The translations under genes and the position numbers were made by a program. 47,010 bases of DNA from JBCCXL01 sp039191605. Lineage in GTDB: Bacteria > Acidobacteriota > Thermoanaerobaculia > Multivoradales > JAHZIX01. Below are positions 1-8,130 of this stretch, in pieces. The notes beneath the pieces were generated by a model, which saw only the letters and a program-made list of their open reading frames with translations, was not told the DNA's origin and searched no databases. The stretch covers positions 1 to 47,010 of the forward strand of contig JBCCXL010000032.1 in the NCBI GenBank assembly GCA_039191605.1, written 5' to 3'. How positions within the stretch are numbered: the first letter of the stretch is position 1; each line of letters begins with the position of its first letter.

Positions 1-80
1 CCCCGGTGCCAGGGACCTTCCCCCGGTGCCAGGGACCTTCCCCCGGTGCCAGGGACCTTCCCCCGGTGCCAGGGACCTTC
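1..80. repeat. 20-bp tandem repeat, four perfect copies
   Basis: Four identical head-to-tail copies of the 20-bp unit CCCCGGTGCCAGGGACCTTC start at the first base, so the array probably continues left of the window. The unit holds a short inverted element, GGTGCC followed by AGGGACC. No gene overlaps it. The copies are exact, which suggests recent expansion or active homogenisation. The function is unknown. Confidence 0.95.
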
Positions 81-122
81 CCTAGCCCTTCGAACTGTCG
101 CGGGAGAGAGTGCCGGGCGGTG

Positions 123-253
123 GCGTCCCCACTTTGAAAAAGGGGGGATTCGAGGGGGGATTTCTTCGATGCCTGGATTCAAACCCTGCCACCAGCGTCC
201 CCACTTTGACTGCGCTTGTTAGAAGTGGGGGGGCCGAGGGGGGATTTTCTTGG
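123..253. repeat. Two imperfect copies of a G-rich inverted-repeat element
   Basis: The string GCGTCCCCACTTTGA occurs at about 124-138 and again at about 195-209. Each copy is followed by a G-tract block ending in GAGGGGGGATTT. In the second copy CCCCACTT (199-206) pairs with AAGTGGGG (223-230), giving an 8-bp stem with a 16-nt loop. The first copy keeps the CCCC/GGGG arms but has a shorter spacer. This looks like a dispersed repetitive element lying in the leader of the downstream oxidoreductase gene. It could also form a terminator-like or attenuator-like RNA hairpin. Confidence 0.6.
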
Positions 254-326
254 AGGGCTGGGGGGCCGTCGCCCTTCCTGATCCGAAGCCCACTGCCAGT
301 CCATCTCATCTCCCCACCCCCCGCCC

Positions 327-341
327 GACGAAGTCTTCGTC
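327..341. promoter_or_regulatory. Perfect palindrome abutting the oxidoreductase start codon
   Basis: GACGAAG-T-CTTCGTC is a perfect 7-bp inverted repeat around a single T. It ends one base before the ATG at 342. It occupies the place where a Shine-Dalgarno sequence would be expected, and none is visible. It could be an operator or an RNA hairpin that controls initiation. Chance cannot be excluded. Confidence 0.3.
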
Positions 342-1997
342 ATGGCAACCTCGAAGAAAAAGCAGATCCCCGTCGAGCACGTCGACGTCATCGTCATCGG
401 TTCCGGCTTTGGCGGTCTCGGCGCCGCGCTGACTCTGGCGGAGGGCGGTGCGAAGGTGGCGGTGCTGGAGACGGTGGGCTACCCGGGTGGCTGCGCGAGC
501 ACTTATGAGCGTGGCGGGAAGCGCTATGAATCCGGGGCGACGCTGTTTTCGGGCTTTGCGGAGGGGCAGCTCTTCGAGCGCTGGATTCGCCGCCACGGGA
601 TGGCGGTGGAGGTGAGCACGCCGGATCCGGTGGTGGAGCTGCGGGCGCCGGGGCTGGAGCTGCCGCTGGCGCCGAGGCGGGGGGAGATGGTGGAGACCTT
701 CTGCAGCTTGCCGGGTGCGCCGCGGAAGGAGCTGAAGGCTTTTTTCGATTTCCAGCGGCGGGTGGCGGATGCGCTGTGGGATCTCTTCGACGATCCGCGG
801 TTGCTGCCTCCTCTGGGGCTGGATGAGCTGATGCTTCACGCTCGCCGGCTGCCGTCTTATCTGCCGCTGGTGCGACTCATCGGGCGGTCGGCGGCGACGG
901 TGGCGCGGCGCTTCGGGGTGTGGGATTTCGAGCCGCTGCGGATCTATCTCGACGCCGTTTCGCAGATCACGGTGCAGGCGAGCGCCAGTGAGGCGGAGGC
1001 GCCTTTCGCCCTGGGGGCGATGGACTATTACTTCCGCGGCACCGGCCACGTTCATGGCGGCATCGGCGCATTGGCGCAGGGGATGGTGGGAGCCATCGAG
1101 AATCTCGGGGGAGAGGTGCATTACTTCCGCCGGGCGACGGGGATTTCCGCGGCTCACGGTTCCCGCTGGCGGGTGGAGACTCGCCGCGGGGCGCTGGAGG
1201 CTCCGGCGCTGGTGGCGAATCTGCTGCCTCAGGCTATCGACGGCCTGCTGGAGGGCGAGCTACCTCGGCCTGAGCGCCTCAACCGTCTGGCGCGCCAGGT
1301 GGAGGGGGGCTGGGGGGCGGCGATGCTCTATCTCACCCTGGCGCCGAACGCCCTGGAGCGCACCGAGGCTCACCATCTGGAGCTGGTGCAGGATCCCTCG
1401 AAGCCCTTTACTGAGGGCAACCACCTTTTCTGCTCCATCTCCGACGCTGCCGAGACGGAGCGGGCTCCCGGCGGGCGCCGCACCGTTACCGTCTCGACCC
1501 ATGTCGATGCCGCCCGCATCGCGGCGATGTCCCAGGAAGAGCAGGCGAGCTACATCGGCTCAGTGCAGGAGCGCATGGATCAGGGGCTTCGGGCCCTCGC
1601 TCCGGAGCTGGCGGCGGGCATCGAGGACAGTATGCCCGGCAGTCCCCGCACCTTCCGCCGCTTCACTGGACGCCCCGAGGGCTTCGTCGGCGGCATTCCT
1701 CGTCGGGTGGGGCTGCAGCATTACGATCCCCGGGAGCTGGGCCCTCAGCCGCTGGTGATTGCTGGCCGCCCTCTCTATCTCGTTGGAGATACGGTTTTCC
1801 CTGGCCAGAGCACCCTTGCGACGGCCCTCGGTGGGCGCCTCGCGGCGGAGCGGATTCTGTCGGAGCAGAGCTTCGAGGGACCGACTATAGAGCCGGACCC
1901 GCGCGGTGGGCGAGGCGATGAATTGTCGAGGAGCCGAGAGCGAGGGCCCGGCTTCGGGATGCCCGCGGCGGCGCGGTCGGCGTTTTCAGAATCCTGA
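342..1997 (+). CDS. CrtI/CrtISO-type FAD-dependent oxidoreductase
   Basis: This 551-residue protein is a predicted flavoprotein amine oxidase/phytoene desaturase-like enzyme. A dinucleotide-binding loop GSGFGG sits at residues 20-25 behind a beta strand (DVIVI). It is followed by the substrate-entry segment YPGGCAS (47-53), typical of carotenoid desaturases and isomerases. Near the C-terminus, LYLVGDTVFPGQS and the following ALGG segment form the usual second FAD-binding motif. Members of this family oxidise, isomerise or saturate polyenes such as carotenoids and retinol; which reaction applies here cannot be read from sequence. The last 45 residues or so are low-complexity, rich in Arg, Gly and Glu, and lie beyond the conserved core. 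No other carotenoid gene is adjacent. The first ATG is chosen because the conserved Rossmann strand begins 13 residues after it; no good ribosome-binding site is visible. Confidence 0.85.
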   Translation: MATSKKKQIPVEHVDVIVIGSGFGGLGAALTLAEGGAKVAVLETVGYPGGCASTYERGGKRYESGATLFSGFAEGQLFERWIRRHGMAVEVSTPDPVVELRAPGLELPLAPRRGEMVETFCSLPGAPRKELKAFFDFQRRVADALWDLFDDPRLLPPLGLDELMLHARRLPSYLPLVRLIGRSAATVARRFGVWDFEPLRIYLDAVSQITVQASASEAEAPFALGAMDYYFRGTGHVHGGIGALAQGMVGAIENLGGEVHYFRRATGISAAHGSRWRVETRRGALEAPALVANLLPQAIDGLLEGELPRPERLNRLARQVEGGWGAAMLYLTLAPNALERTEAHHLELVQDPSKPFTEGNHLFCSISDAAETERAPGGRRTVTVSTHVDAARIAAMSQEEQASYIGSVQERMDQGLRALAPELAAGIEDSMPGSPRTFRRFTGRPEGFVGGIPRRVGLQHYDPRELGPQPLVIAGRPLYLVGDTVFPGQSTLATALGGRLAAERILSEQSFEGPTIEPDPRGGRGDELSRSRERGPGFGMPAAARSAFSES

Positions 1998-2102
1998 AGT
2001 CATCGTCGGGGCCCGAGGGGGAATCTGGGGGACGAGAAGCTTCCTGGGAGGCGTCAAGACGAGGACCTTCCGCCTAGGAGAGCCTCCCGATAACCTAGCC
2101 CC

Positions 2103-2804
2103 ATGAACCTAGACCCTTCCCTCGTCACCCTAGGCCTCACCTGGATGGTGGTCTTCCTTTTCTCCACCACCTGCCACGAGGCCGCCCACGCCTGGGCGGC
2201 GCTGCGCCTGGGGGATCCCACGGCCTACCACGGTGGCCAGGTGACGCTGGATCCGCTGCCGCACATCAAGCGCTCGCCCTTCGGCATGATCCTGATGCCG
2301 ATTCTCTCTTTCGCCCTGATGGGGTGGATGATTGGCTGGGCGTCGGCGCCTTATGACCCGCGGTGGTCGCTGCGCTATCCGAAGCGGGCGGCGCTGATGG
2401 CCCTGGCGGGGCCGGTGAGCAACCTGATCTTGCTGGTGCTGGCGCTCATCGGGCTGAAGGTGGGGCTGGCGAGCGGGAGCTTCGTGTTCCCGGACGAGCT
2501 GGGCTTTGACCGACTGGTGATGCCGGCGGAGGCGGATCCGACGACGGAGGCCTTCGGGACCTTTCTTTCGGTGGCCGCTAGCCTCAACCTGCTGCTCTTT
2601 ATCTTCAACCTGATTCCGGTGCCGCCGCTGGACGGCTCGGCGGTGGTGCAGCTGGCGATGCCGGACGACTTGGCCCGTCGGTATCAGGAGTTCCTGTGGC
2701 AGCCGATGATCTCGCTGCTGGGCATTTTGATCGCCTGGCGACTGCTGGAATTCTTCTTCTTCCCGGCCTTCTTGGGGCTGGTGAGGCTGCTGCACCCGAT
2801 CTGA
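2103..2804 (+). CDS. Site-2 protease-like M50 membrane metalloprotease
   Basis: A 233-residue polytopic membrane protein. The zinc motif HEAAH (residues 25-29) lies inside the first hydrophobic helix. The second M50 signature, NLIPVPPLDGSA, lies near the C-terminus and supplies the third metal ligand (Asp). GPVSN, common in this family, is also present in the middle. Proteins of this short, PDZ-less type cleave substrates within the membrane; the substrate is unknown. Four to five hydrophobic segments are visible. The gene follows the oxidoreductase after about 105 bp and converges with the nucleotidyltransferase gene on the other strand. The family assignment is firm and the biological role open. 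Confidence 0.9.
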   Translation: MNLDPSLVTLGLTWMVVFLFSTTCHEAAHAWAALRLGDPTAYHGGQVTLDPLPHIKRSPFGMILMPILSFALMGWMIGWASAPYDPRWSLRYPKRAALMALAGPVSNLILLVLALIGLKVGLASGSFVFPDELGFDRLVMPAEADPTTEAFGTFLSVAASLNLLLFIFNLIPVPPLDGSAVVQLAMPDDLARRYQEFLWQPMISLLGILIAWRLLEFFFFPAFLGLVRLLHPI

Positions 2805-2842
2805 AGCAGGCAAGCCTGCAGACGGGGAGCCTGAGAGGCGCC

Positions 2843-2909
2843 TAGCTGGCTGAGTTAGCTGGCCAGCTGCTTAGCTGACTGGTTCTAGCTAACCAGCTGC
2901 TTAGCTGGC
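2843..2909. repeat. TAGCTGGC-type short repeats between convergent genes
   Basis: Five variants of YTAGCTRRC occur at about 2842, 2855, 2871, 2885 and 2901, spaced 12-16 bp apart. CCAGCTGCTTAGCTG is repeated at 2863 and 2893. CTGGTT and AACCAG flank CTAGCT at 2879-2896, so the block can fold in both strands. It lies between two convergent genes, and the last copy contains the TAA stop of the minus-strand gene. It may act as a bidirectional transcription barrier, but there is no T-tract. Confidence 0.55.
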
Positions 2910-4262
2910 TTCCCGCTCGCTGGCGGGGAGATCGTCGCTGGCGGGCTTGATGGAGGGGCGAGGGGAGACGGCGCCTTGGGGAGGGCTGGAATGTTCCGAC
3001 CGGGCGGTCTCTGGCGTGTTGGTCTCCAGGGAGGAGACAAGCTGCTCGCTGCTGAAGCTCGCGCCTTCGTCGGCTGCCGTCTTGCCCTTCTTGGCGAAGA
3101 TGCGGCGCCAGTCGCCCTGGGCGCGGTGGAAGTCGGAGGGGCGACCGACGTCGAGCCAATATTCCCGCACCGGGAAGGCGGCGGTGGTGCGCTCTTTCTG
3201 GATCAGGTCGTCCAGCAGGGAGGGCATGTCGAAGGGCTGGTCCTGGGGGATGAGGTCCAGGGCGGAGGGCTCCAGCAGGTAGATGCCGCCGCTGACGAAG
3301 AAGCGGGCGGTGGGCTTTTCGCGAATGGCGGTGATGCCGTGGCCCTCGAGGTCGACGACGCCGAAGGGCACCGGGATGCCGTGCTCCAGCACGCAGAGGG
3401 TGGCCTCGGCGCTGTGCTCCTCGTGGAGCTCGAAGAGGTGCCGGAAGCTCACCTGGGTGAGCACGTCGGCGTTCATCACGAAGAAGCTCTCTTGCGGGCG
3501 CTGGGGCAGCAGGGCGAGGGCACCGGCGGTGCCTCTGGGCTCCGGCTCGCGGACGTATTCCACCTGCACCCCGAAGCGGGAACCGTCGCCGAAGTGGTCT
3601 TCGATCACCTCCGCCAGGTAGTGCACCGAGAGGTAGAAGCGGCGGAAGCCCTGTTCCTTGAGGGTGAGCACCAGGCGCTCCAGCATCGGCCGTCCGCCGA
3701 GGGGGAGCATGGGCTTGGGGATCTCTTCGGTGAGGGGGCGCAGTCGCCGGCCGAGGCCGCCGGCCATGATCACCATCCAGCGATCTTCGAGGGGGTTGGG
3801 GGCATCGGCGTTGGCCATGCCCACCACCCGGCCCTCGGCATCGACGATGGGGTGGCGGCGCAGCGGGTAGCGCTCCGCGTTTGGCTTGGAATCCGGATCC
3901 GAATCTTGGCGCTCGGCGGCGCGGCGGCCTTCGGCGTCGTAGGTGGCGTTCTGGGGGCGACTCTGGCCCAGGCGCCGCACCCAGGGGGCGTCGCCGTGGG
4001 AGCGCATGATGCTGGACACCGGAGCCTCCTGGGAGACTCCCTCGAGCATCGCCCGCCGCAGGTCGCTGTCGGTGACCTTACCCAGCAGCCGGGCGTCGGA
4101 ATCCACCACCAGGGCTACCTGATGTTCCGAGTCGATCACCGGAATGGCGTTGCGAATCGGTTCCCCCGGGGCGAGCTGAGCCTGGCGCCAGTCCAGAGAC
4201 GGGCGCGCTTCGGCAGCTCGGGCCGGCGCTAGGGGAGGGGATTCGCCGCGGAGATCGTTCAT
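2901..4262 (-). CDS. CBS-domain sugar nucleotidyltransferase
   Basis: A 453-residue fusion. Residues about 30-155 resemble a CBS pair (VIDSEHQVALVVDSDARLLG, then VTDSDLRRAM, then RHPIVDAEGRVVGM). The second CBS half is interrupted by a charged insertion at about 97-130. Residues about 162-385 form a sugar-1-phosphate nucleotidyltransferase with the signature MAGGLGRRLRPLTEEIPKP, the Asp of MNAD in the active site and a GTAGAL motif. Enzymes of this layout (PtmE/LgcE-like proteins of nonulosonic-acid loci) activate sugar phosphates as NDP-sugars; the exact sugar is not predictable. The last 70 residues are disordered and Ser/Glu/Pro-rich. A glycosyltransferase gene lies 45 bp upstream on the same strand, so both probably act in surface glycan synthesis. 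There is no obvious ribosome-binding site at the chosen ATG. Confidence 0.85.
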   Translation of the reverse strand: MNDLRGESPPLAPARAAEARPSLDWRQAQLAPGEPIRNAIPVIDSEHQVALVVDSDARLLGKVTDSDLRRAMLEGVSQEAPVSSIMRSHGDAPWVRRLGQSRPQNATYDAEGRRAAERQDSDPDSKPNAERYPLRRHPIVDAEGRVVGMANADAPNPLEDRWMVIMAGGLGRRLRPLTEEIPKPMLPLGGRPMLERLVLTLKEQGFRRFYLSVHYLAEVIEDHFGDGSRFGVQVEYVREPEPRGTAGALALLPQRPQESFFVMNADVLTQVSFRHLFELHEEHSAEATLCVLEHGIPVPFGVVDLEGHGITAIREKPTARFFVSGGIYLLEPSALDLIPQDQPFDMPSLLDDLIQKERTTAAFPVREYWLDVGRPSDFHRAQGDWRRIFAKKGKTAADEGASFSSEQLVSSLETNTPETARSEHSSPPQGAVSPRPSIKPASDDLPASEREAS

Positions 4263-4307
4263 GATCGGCCGCCGGTCGGTGAAGGGGAGGAGATCACGGT
4301 GATGTCC

Positions 4308-5144
4308 TCAGGCCTCGGAGATCCTGGACCGGCGCTGGCCGGGAGTGGCGCCCATGGGAGTGCGCCTCGGGGAGCGTCTCGGAGACTTACGGGCGGGCGT
4401 GGAGCCAGTCCTCAAGAGGCCTGGAAATCGGCGGGTACGGCCGGCCAGACGGCGGCCGTAATGCTTCAGGATGTTGGCCAGGATCATGGTGCCGTGCTTT
4501 GGCACGCTGAGCTTCGAGACGCCGGCGATGCGGGGGTACTCGACGGAGCCGAGATCGGTCACCCGATAGCCTTCGAGGTGGGTCTGGAGCAGCAGGTCGA
4601 TGTCGTAATCCTGCTGCTGACCGCGGATCACCACCCGCTCGTGGATCGAGCGCCGCCAGGCCTTGTAGCCGTTGAGCACGTCGTGCACCGGCAGGCCGAA
4701 GAGCAGCTGGCAGAGGTAGGTGAAGGAGCGGTTGCCAAAGGCCCGCAGGGCGGTGTCGTCATCCGAGGTGGAGCGCCGCTTGGGGCTGAACATGTGGGCG
4801 TCTGGGGGGCCGTCGGAGTAGCGGGAGGCCACCACCAGGTCATAGCCCTCTTCGAGCTTGGCGATGAATTCGGGAATCTGTCTCGGCTCGTGGGATCCGT
4901 CGGTGTCGATGGCGACGATCATCTCGTCGCTGGTGGCCTCGATGCCGGTGACGATGGCGCAGCCGAGACCCTTGCCCTGTTGGGGGATCACCGGAAAGCC
5001 CATCTCTTCGACGATGGCCACGGTGTTGTCCGTGGAGCCACCGTCGATCACCAGCACGCCGTCGCGATAGGCACCGGGGATGCCTTCCAGGACGGTGCGG
5101 ATGGAGCCTTCCTCGTTGAGCGTCGGGAGCAGGATGGCGGCCAT
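4308..5144 (-). CDS. Family 2 glycosyltransferase
   Basis: A 278-residue GT-A fold glycosyltransferase, DPM1/polyprenyl-phosphate sugar transferase-like. The N-terminus reads LLPTLNEEGSI, followed by VIDGGSTDNT (nucleotide binding), GLGCAIVTGI and IDTDGSHEP, the DXD-type metal site. The sequence could read upstream in frame for another 160 codons, but that stretch is Arg/Pro-rich and unlike the family. The ATG at 5144 is chosen because AAAGGA (minus strand, 5153-5158) lies 8 nt in front of it and conserved sequence begins immediately. No C-terminal membrane helices are seen; the last 40 residues are Arg/Ser/Pro-rich. It probably donates or transfers a sugar to a lipid carrier or surface glycan together with the downstream nucleotidyltransferase. 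Confidence 0.85.
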   Translation of the reverse strand: MAAILLPTLNEEGSIRTVLEGIPGAYRDGVLVIDGGSTDNTVAIVEEMGFPVIPQQGKGLGCAIVTGIEATSDEMIVAIDTDGSHEPRQIPEFIAKLEEGYDLVVASRYSDGPPDAHMFSPKRRSTSDDDTALRAFGNRSFTYLCQLLFGLPVHDVLNGYKAWRRSIHERVVIRGQQQDYDIDLLLQTHLEGYRVTDLGSVEYPRIAGVSKLSVPKHGTMILANILKHYGRRLAGRTRRFPGLLRTGSTPARKSPRRSPRRTPMGATPGQRRSRISEA

Positions 5145-5763
5145 GGCGAAGGTCCTTTCTCGAACGGGCTTGGAAAGCAAATCACAGGGACGACAACAGA
5201 GGTCCGACAGCAGAAGGTAGCGACGGCCGAAGCCTGAAGGAGCTCGATCCGGGGCCGGGGGGCGGGGATCGAGGCTCTGCCTCGCAGGCCCGGATCCGGT
5301 GCTCATGGGGTGGGCTGCCGGAGTGGGCGGAGGCGGTCGATACGCTGTGATCGTAAGACGCCGAGGGAGAGGCCCCACGCTCTGTCCAGGAATCCATCGC
5401 GGGACGCTGCGACGAGCCTGCCACCGCTTTTTGTCCAGGTTTTTTCTGCCTTTAGGAGCGGCGACCGGGTGGTTGGCCAAGGGCATCCCGCGGGTTTCGT
5501 CGACGACGATTTGGGGTCGTCTACCAACCTTCCATTTTGAGGTTAGGAGGGCTCGCTCGGAGCCTTCTGCACAGCTATTGCGACGACCTGTGCAAAGTTT
5601 GGGGGGGCACAGGAGCCGTGAGAGCGTCATAGGCAGCCCAAGACACCCGCCGAGGACGACCTCGATCTATTGGGTGTCGCCGTTCCCGAACCGGACAGCG
5701 TCTGGACAGGAATGACCTCCATGACTTGCATGACCTTTCGGTCGTGATGAACCCCTGGCCCTT
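5145..5763. other. Intergenic region between divergent operons
   Basis: About 620 bp without a convincing gene. Open frames crossing it are rich in Arg, Pro and Ser and lack ribosome-binding sites. It separates the minus-strand glycosyltransferase from the plus-strand RND operon and so should hold both promoters. No strong -35/-10 pair is evident by eye. Nested inverted repeats occur at 5471-5529: GGTTGG (5471) with CCAACC (5524), and GACGAC (5502) with GTCGTC (5516). A competing pair AACCT/AGGTT follows at about 5526-5545. These could form alternative leader hairpins. Confidence 0.5.
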
Positions 5764-8130
5764 ATGACTTCTTGGCTGCAATGGATCGACCGCCCGCTGG
5801 ATTGGCTGCTGCGCACCTCCGTAGCGCACAGCCGATTGGTGCTGGCGCTCTGCGCGGTGATCACCGTCGCCGCGATGGTGTTTATCCCGTCGATCCAGCT
5901 GCGGCTGGACGGCCGCTCGCTGATCCCTGAAGCCCACGAGGCGATGGCATCCAGCGATGCGGCGACGAAGCTCTTCGAGGCGCGGGACGTGGTGGTGCTG
6001 GCGGTGGAGGATCGCCAGCGAGGCATTTACCATCCGCAGGCGCTGGAAGCGCTGCGGAAGCTGAGCTCGGACCTGGGTGCGGTAGGAGGCATCGACGCCG
6101 AGTCAGTGGTGAGCCTCGCCACCGTTCCGCGCCTCACCATCTCCGACGGCATCCTGGATCTCACCCCGCTGCTGCAGGCGGTGGATCGCCGCACCGGCGA
6201 GGCGCTGCCGATCACCGAAGAGACGGTGGAGGCGCTGCGCAGCGAGGCGGTGGCCCTGGGGCAGGACGACGGCATCCTGGTCTCCGCCGACGGCCGCGCC
6301 GCCGCGGTGTACGCCGAGGTCGAGGCGGAAGCGGATCGCTACCGCCTGCGCCAGGACATCGAGGCCCTGGCCGGCGCCGCCGCCATGGACGGCCTCGACG
6401 TGCGCTACAGCGGCACCGCCCTCGCCCAGGCGGTCTTGGGCGAAGCGGCGGGGCTGGACCTCGCCCGCCTGGTGCCTCTGGTGCTGCTGGTGGTCGCCCT
6501 GCTGCTGATCTTCTTCTATCGCCAGCCGGCTCCGGCGGTGGTGACCCTCGCCGAGGTCGGCACCAGCCTGGTGTGGACCATCGGCCTGATGGGTTTCTTA
6601 GGGGAGTCGGTCTTCGTCACCACCCTGGCGCTGCCGGTGGTGCTGGTGGTGATCGGCGTCTCCGACGACGTCTACGCCCTGAATCGCTTCTTCGAAGTCG
6701 CCCGCCGCCGCGGCGATGACCCGGTGGGGGACGTGGTGGTGGAGGCTTTCTCTTCGGTGCGACGGCCGATCCTGCTCACCGGCATGACCACCACCGCCGG
6801 TTTGCTCTGCCTGATCTTGACGCCCCTGGAGCCGCAGCGAATCTTCGGCACCTACGGCGCCCTGGCGGTGGCCTTCTCGACTCTCTTCACCTTCACCCTG
6901 GTGCCGGCGCTGCTGGTGGTGCTCGACCCGCCTCGCCCGCAAGTCGAGGAGCGCGGCGCCCGCTGGGGTCGCCAGCTCACCAACGCGCTGACGGCGGTAT
7001 GTCACCGGCTGCGACCGGCGGGCACCACCGCGGTGGCGGTGCTGCTGGTGATCGCCGCGGCGCTGCTCGCCCTGAAGGTCGAGATCGGCGACAACTGGGT
7101 GCGCAACCTGCCGCCGGAAAGCGAGCTGGTGCAGGGAGATACGGCGATCAACGAGCTGCTGGCGGGGACCAATACCCTCGACCTGCTGCTGGATACCGGC
7201 GCTCCCCAGGGGCTCTTCGACGCCGAGACCTTCGCCGCCCTCGGGCGGGTGGAGGAAGCGCTGCTGGAAGATTCGTCGGTGGGAGCGGTGGAGGGTCTCT
7301 ACACCCAGCTGGTGCGGGTGAAGGCGGCGCTGGTGGAGCGGGAGGTGGCGGAATACCGCGCCGCCCTCGCCAGCGGTGCAGAGGAGATGACCTCTGCCGA
7401 TGTCGAGCAATGCATGATGCTGCTGGACACCCTGCGCCATTCGCCGGTGGCTTCCCGGCTGGACGCCACCGCCCAGCGCACCCGGATGACGGTCTTCGTG
7501 CGCTCCGCCGATTACGCCCGGGTGGCGGGCGTGCTGGACACCGCCCGCCTCGCCGGCGAGAGCTCCGGCCGCTTCGTCGCCGACCAGCACGGCGAGGTGA
7601 TCGTGCCCTTCGGCGACGGCTGGGTGGGGCACACCACCATTCGGCTCCTGGTGGAGGGGCAGCTGCGCTCCATCGGCGTCGCCGTGGTCTTCGACGTGCT
7701 GCTGCTGGCTCTGCTTTTCGGTTCCCTGCTCACCGCTGGCCTCGCCGTCTCTCCGGTGCTCGCCGGGGTGCTCTTGGTGCTCGGCGGCATCGCCGCCACC
7801 AGCGCACCGCTGGGGACCGCCAATTCCATGTTCGCCGCCATCGCCCTGGGCATTGGCGTCGACTATTCCATCCACCTCGTCGCCCATCACCGGGAGCTGA
7901 TCACCGCCGGAGTGGCGCGGGCGGAGGCCATGGCGAAAGCCCTGGCGTCCACCGGGCCGGCGATTCTCACCAGCGCCGTGGCTATCGCCGCGGGGTTCTG
8001 GGTGCTCGCCTTCTCGCAGGTGCTGCCGAATCGGCAGCTCGGCATCCTGGTGGCTTCGTCCATGGCTCTTTGCGCGGTCCTCACCCTGGTGCTGGTGCCG
8101 AGCTTGACCCTGTTGCGGGAGAAGACCTGA
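5764..8130 (+). CDS. MMPL/RND-family exporter
   Basis: A 788-residue inner-membrane transporter of the RND superfamily, MMPL/sterol-sensing-domain type. Its plan is two repeats. Each has one N-terminal helix (about residues 22-42, then again near 420), a large periplasmic loop and a five-helix bundle. The bundles carry the expected charged motifs IGVSDDVYALNRF and ALGIGVDYSIHLVAHH, which supply the proton-relay aspartates. Exporters of this type move lipids, hopanoids or polyketide/fatty-acid-derived products. It is the first gene of an operon: its TGA overlaps the ATG of the LolA-like gene (TGATG). MMPL plus LolA-like pairs also occur in aryl-polyene and outer-membrane lipid loci, so lipid export to the outer membrane is the likely role. 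The substrate is unknown. Confidence 0.9.
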   Translation: MTSWLQWIDRPLDWLLRTSVAHSRLVLALCAVITVAAMVFIPSIQLRLDGRSLIPEAHEAMASSDAATKLFEARDVVVLAVEDRQRGIYHPQALEALRKLSSDLGAVGGIDAESVVSLATVPRLTISDGILDLTPLLQAVDRRTGEALPITEETVEALRSEAVALGQDDGILVSADGRAAAVYAEVEAEADRYRLRQDIEALAGAAAMDGLDVRYSGTALAQAVLGEAAGLDLARLVPLVLLVVALLLIFFYRQPAPAVVTLAEVGTSLVWTIGLMGFLGESVFVTTLALPVVLVVIGVSDDVYALNRFFEVARRRGDDPVGDVVVEAFSSVRRPILLTGMTTTAGLLCLILTPLEPQRIFGTYGALAVAFSTLFTFTLVPALLVVLDPPRPQVEERGARWGRQLTNALTAVCHRLRPAGTTAVAVLLVIAAALLALKVEIGDNWVRNLPPESELVQGDTAINELLAGTNTLDLLLDTGAPQGLFDAETFAALGRVEEALLEDSSVGAVEGLYTQLVRVKAALVEREVAEYRAALASGAEEMTSADVEQCMMLLDTLRHSPVASRLDATAQRTRMTVFVRSADYARVAGVLDTARLAGESSGRFVADQHGEVIVPFGDGWVGHTTIRLLVEGQLRSIGVAVVFDVLLLALLFGSLLTAGLAVSPVLAGVLLVLGGIAATSAPLGTANSMFAAIALGIGVDYSIHLVAHHRELITAGVARAEAMAKALASTGPAILTSAVAIAAGFWVLAFSQVLPNRQLGILVASSMALCAVLTLVLVPSLTLLREKT

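Noticed and set aside
2976..4232. A 418-codon plus-strand frame opposite the CBS-nucleotidyltransferase
   Set aside because: Its product is Gly/Ala/His/Val-rich without motifs and mirrors the codon pattern of the real gene on the other strand; long antisense frames are common at this GC content.
5299..5715. Overlapping frames in the 5145-5763 spacer
   Set aside because: Arg/Pro/Ser-rich in every frame with no start signals; probably non-coding promoter region.
6598..7890. A 430-codon minus-strand frame inside the RND exporter gene
   Set aside because: It is rich in His, Gln, Gly and Arg, has no ribosome-binding site, and lies opposite a clear MMPL gene.
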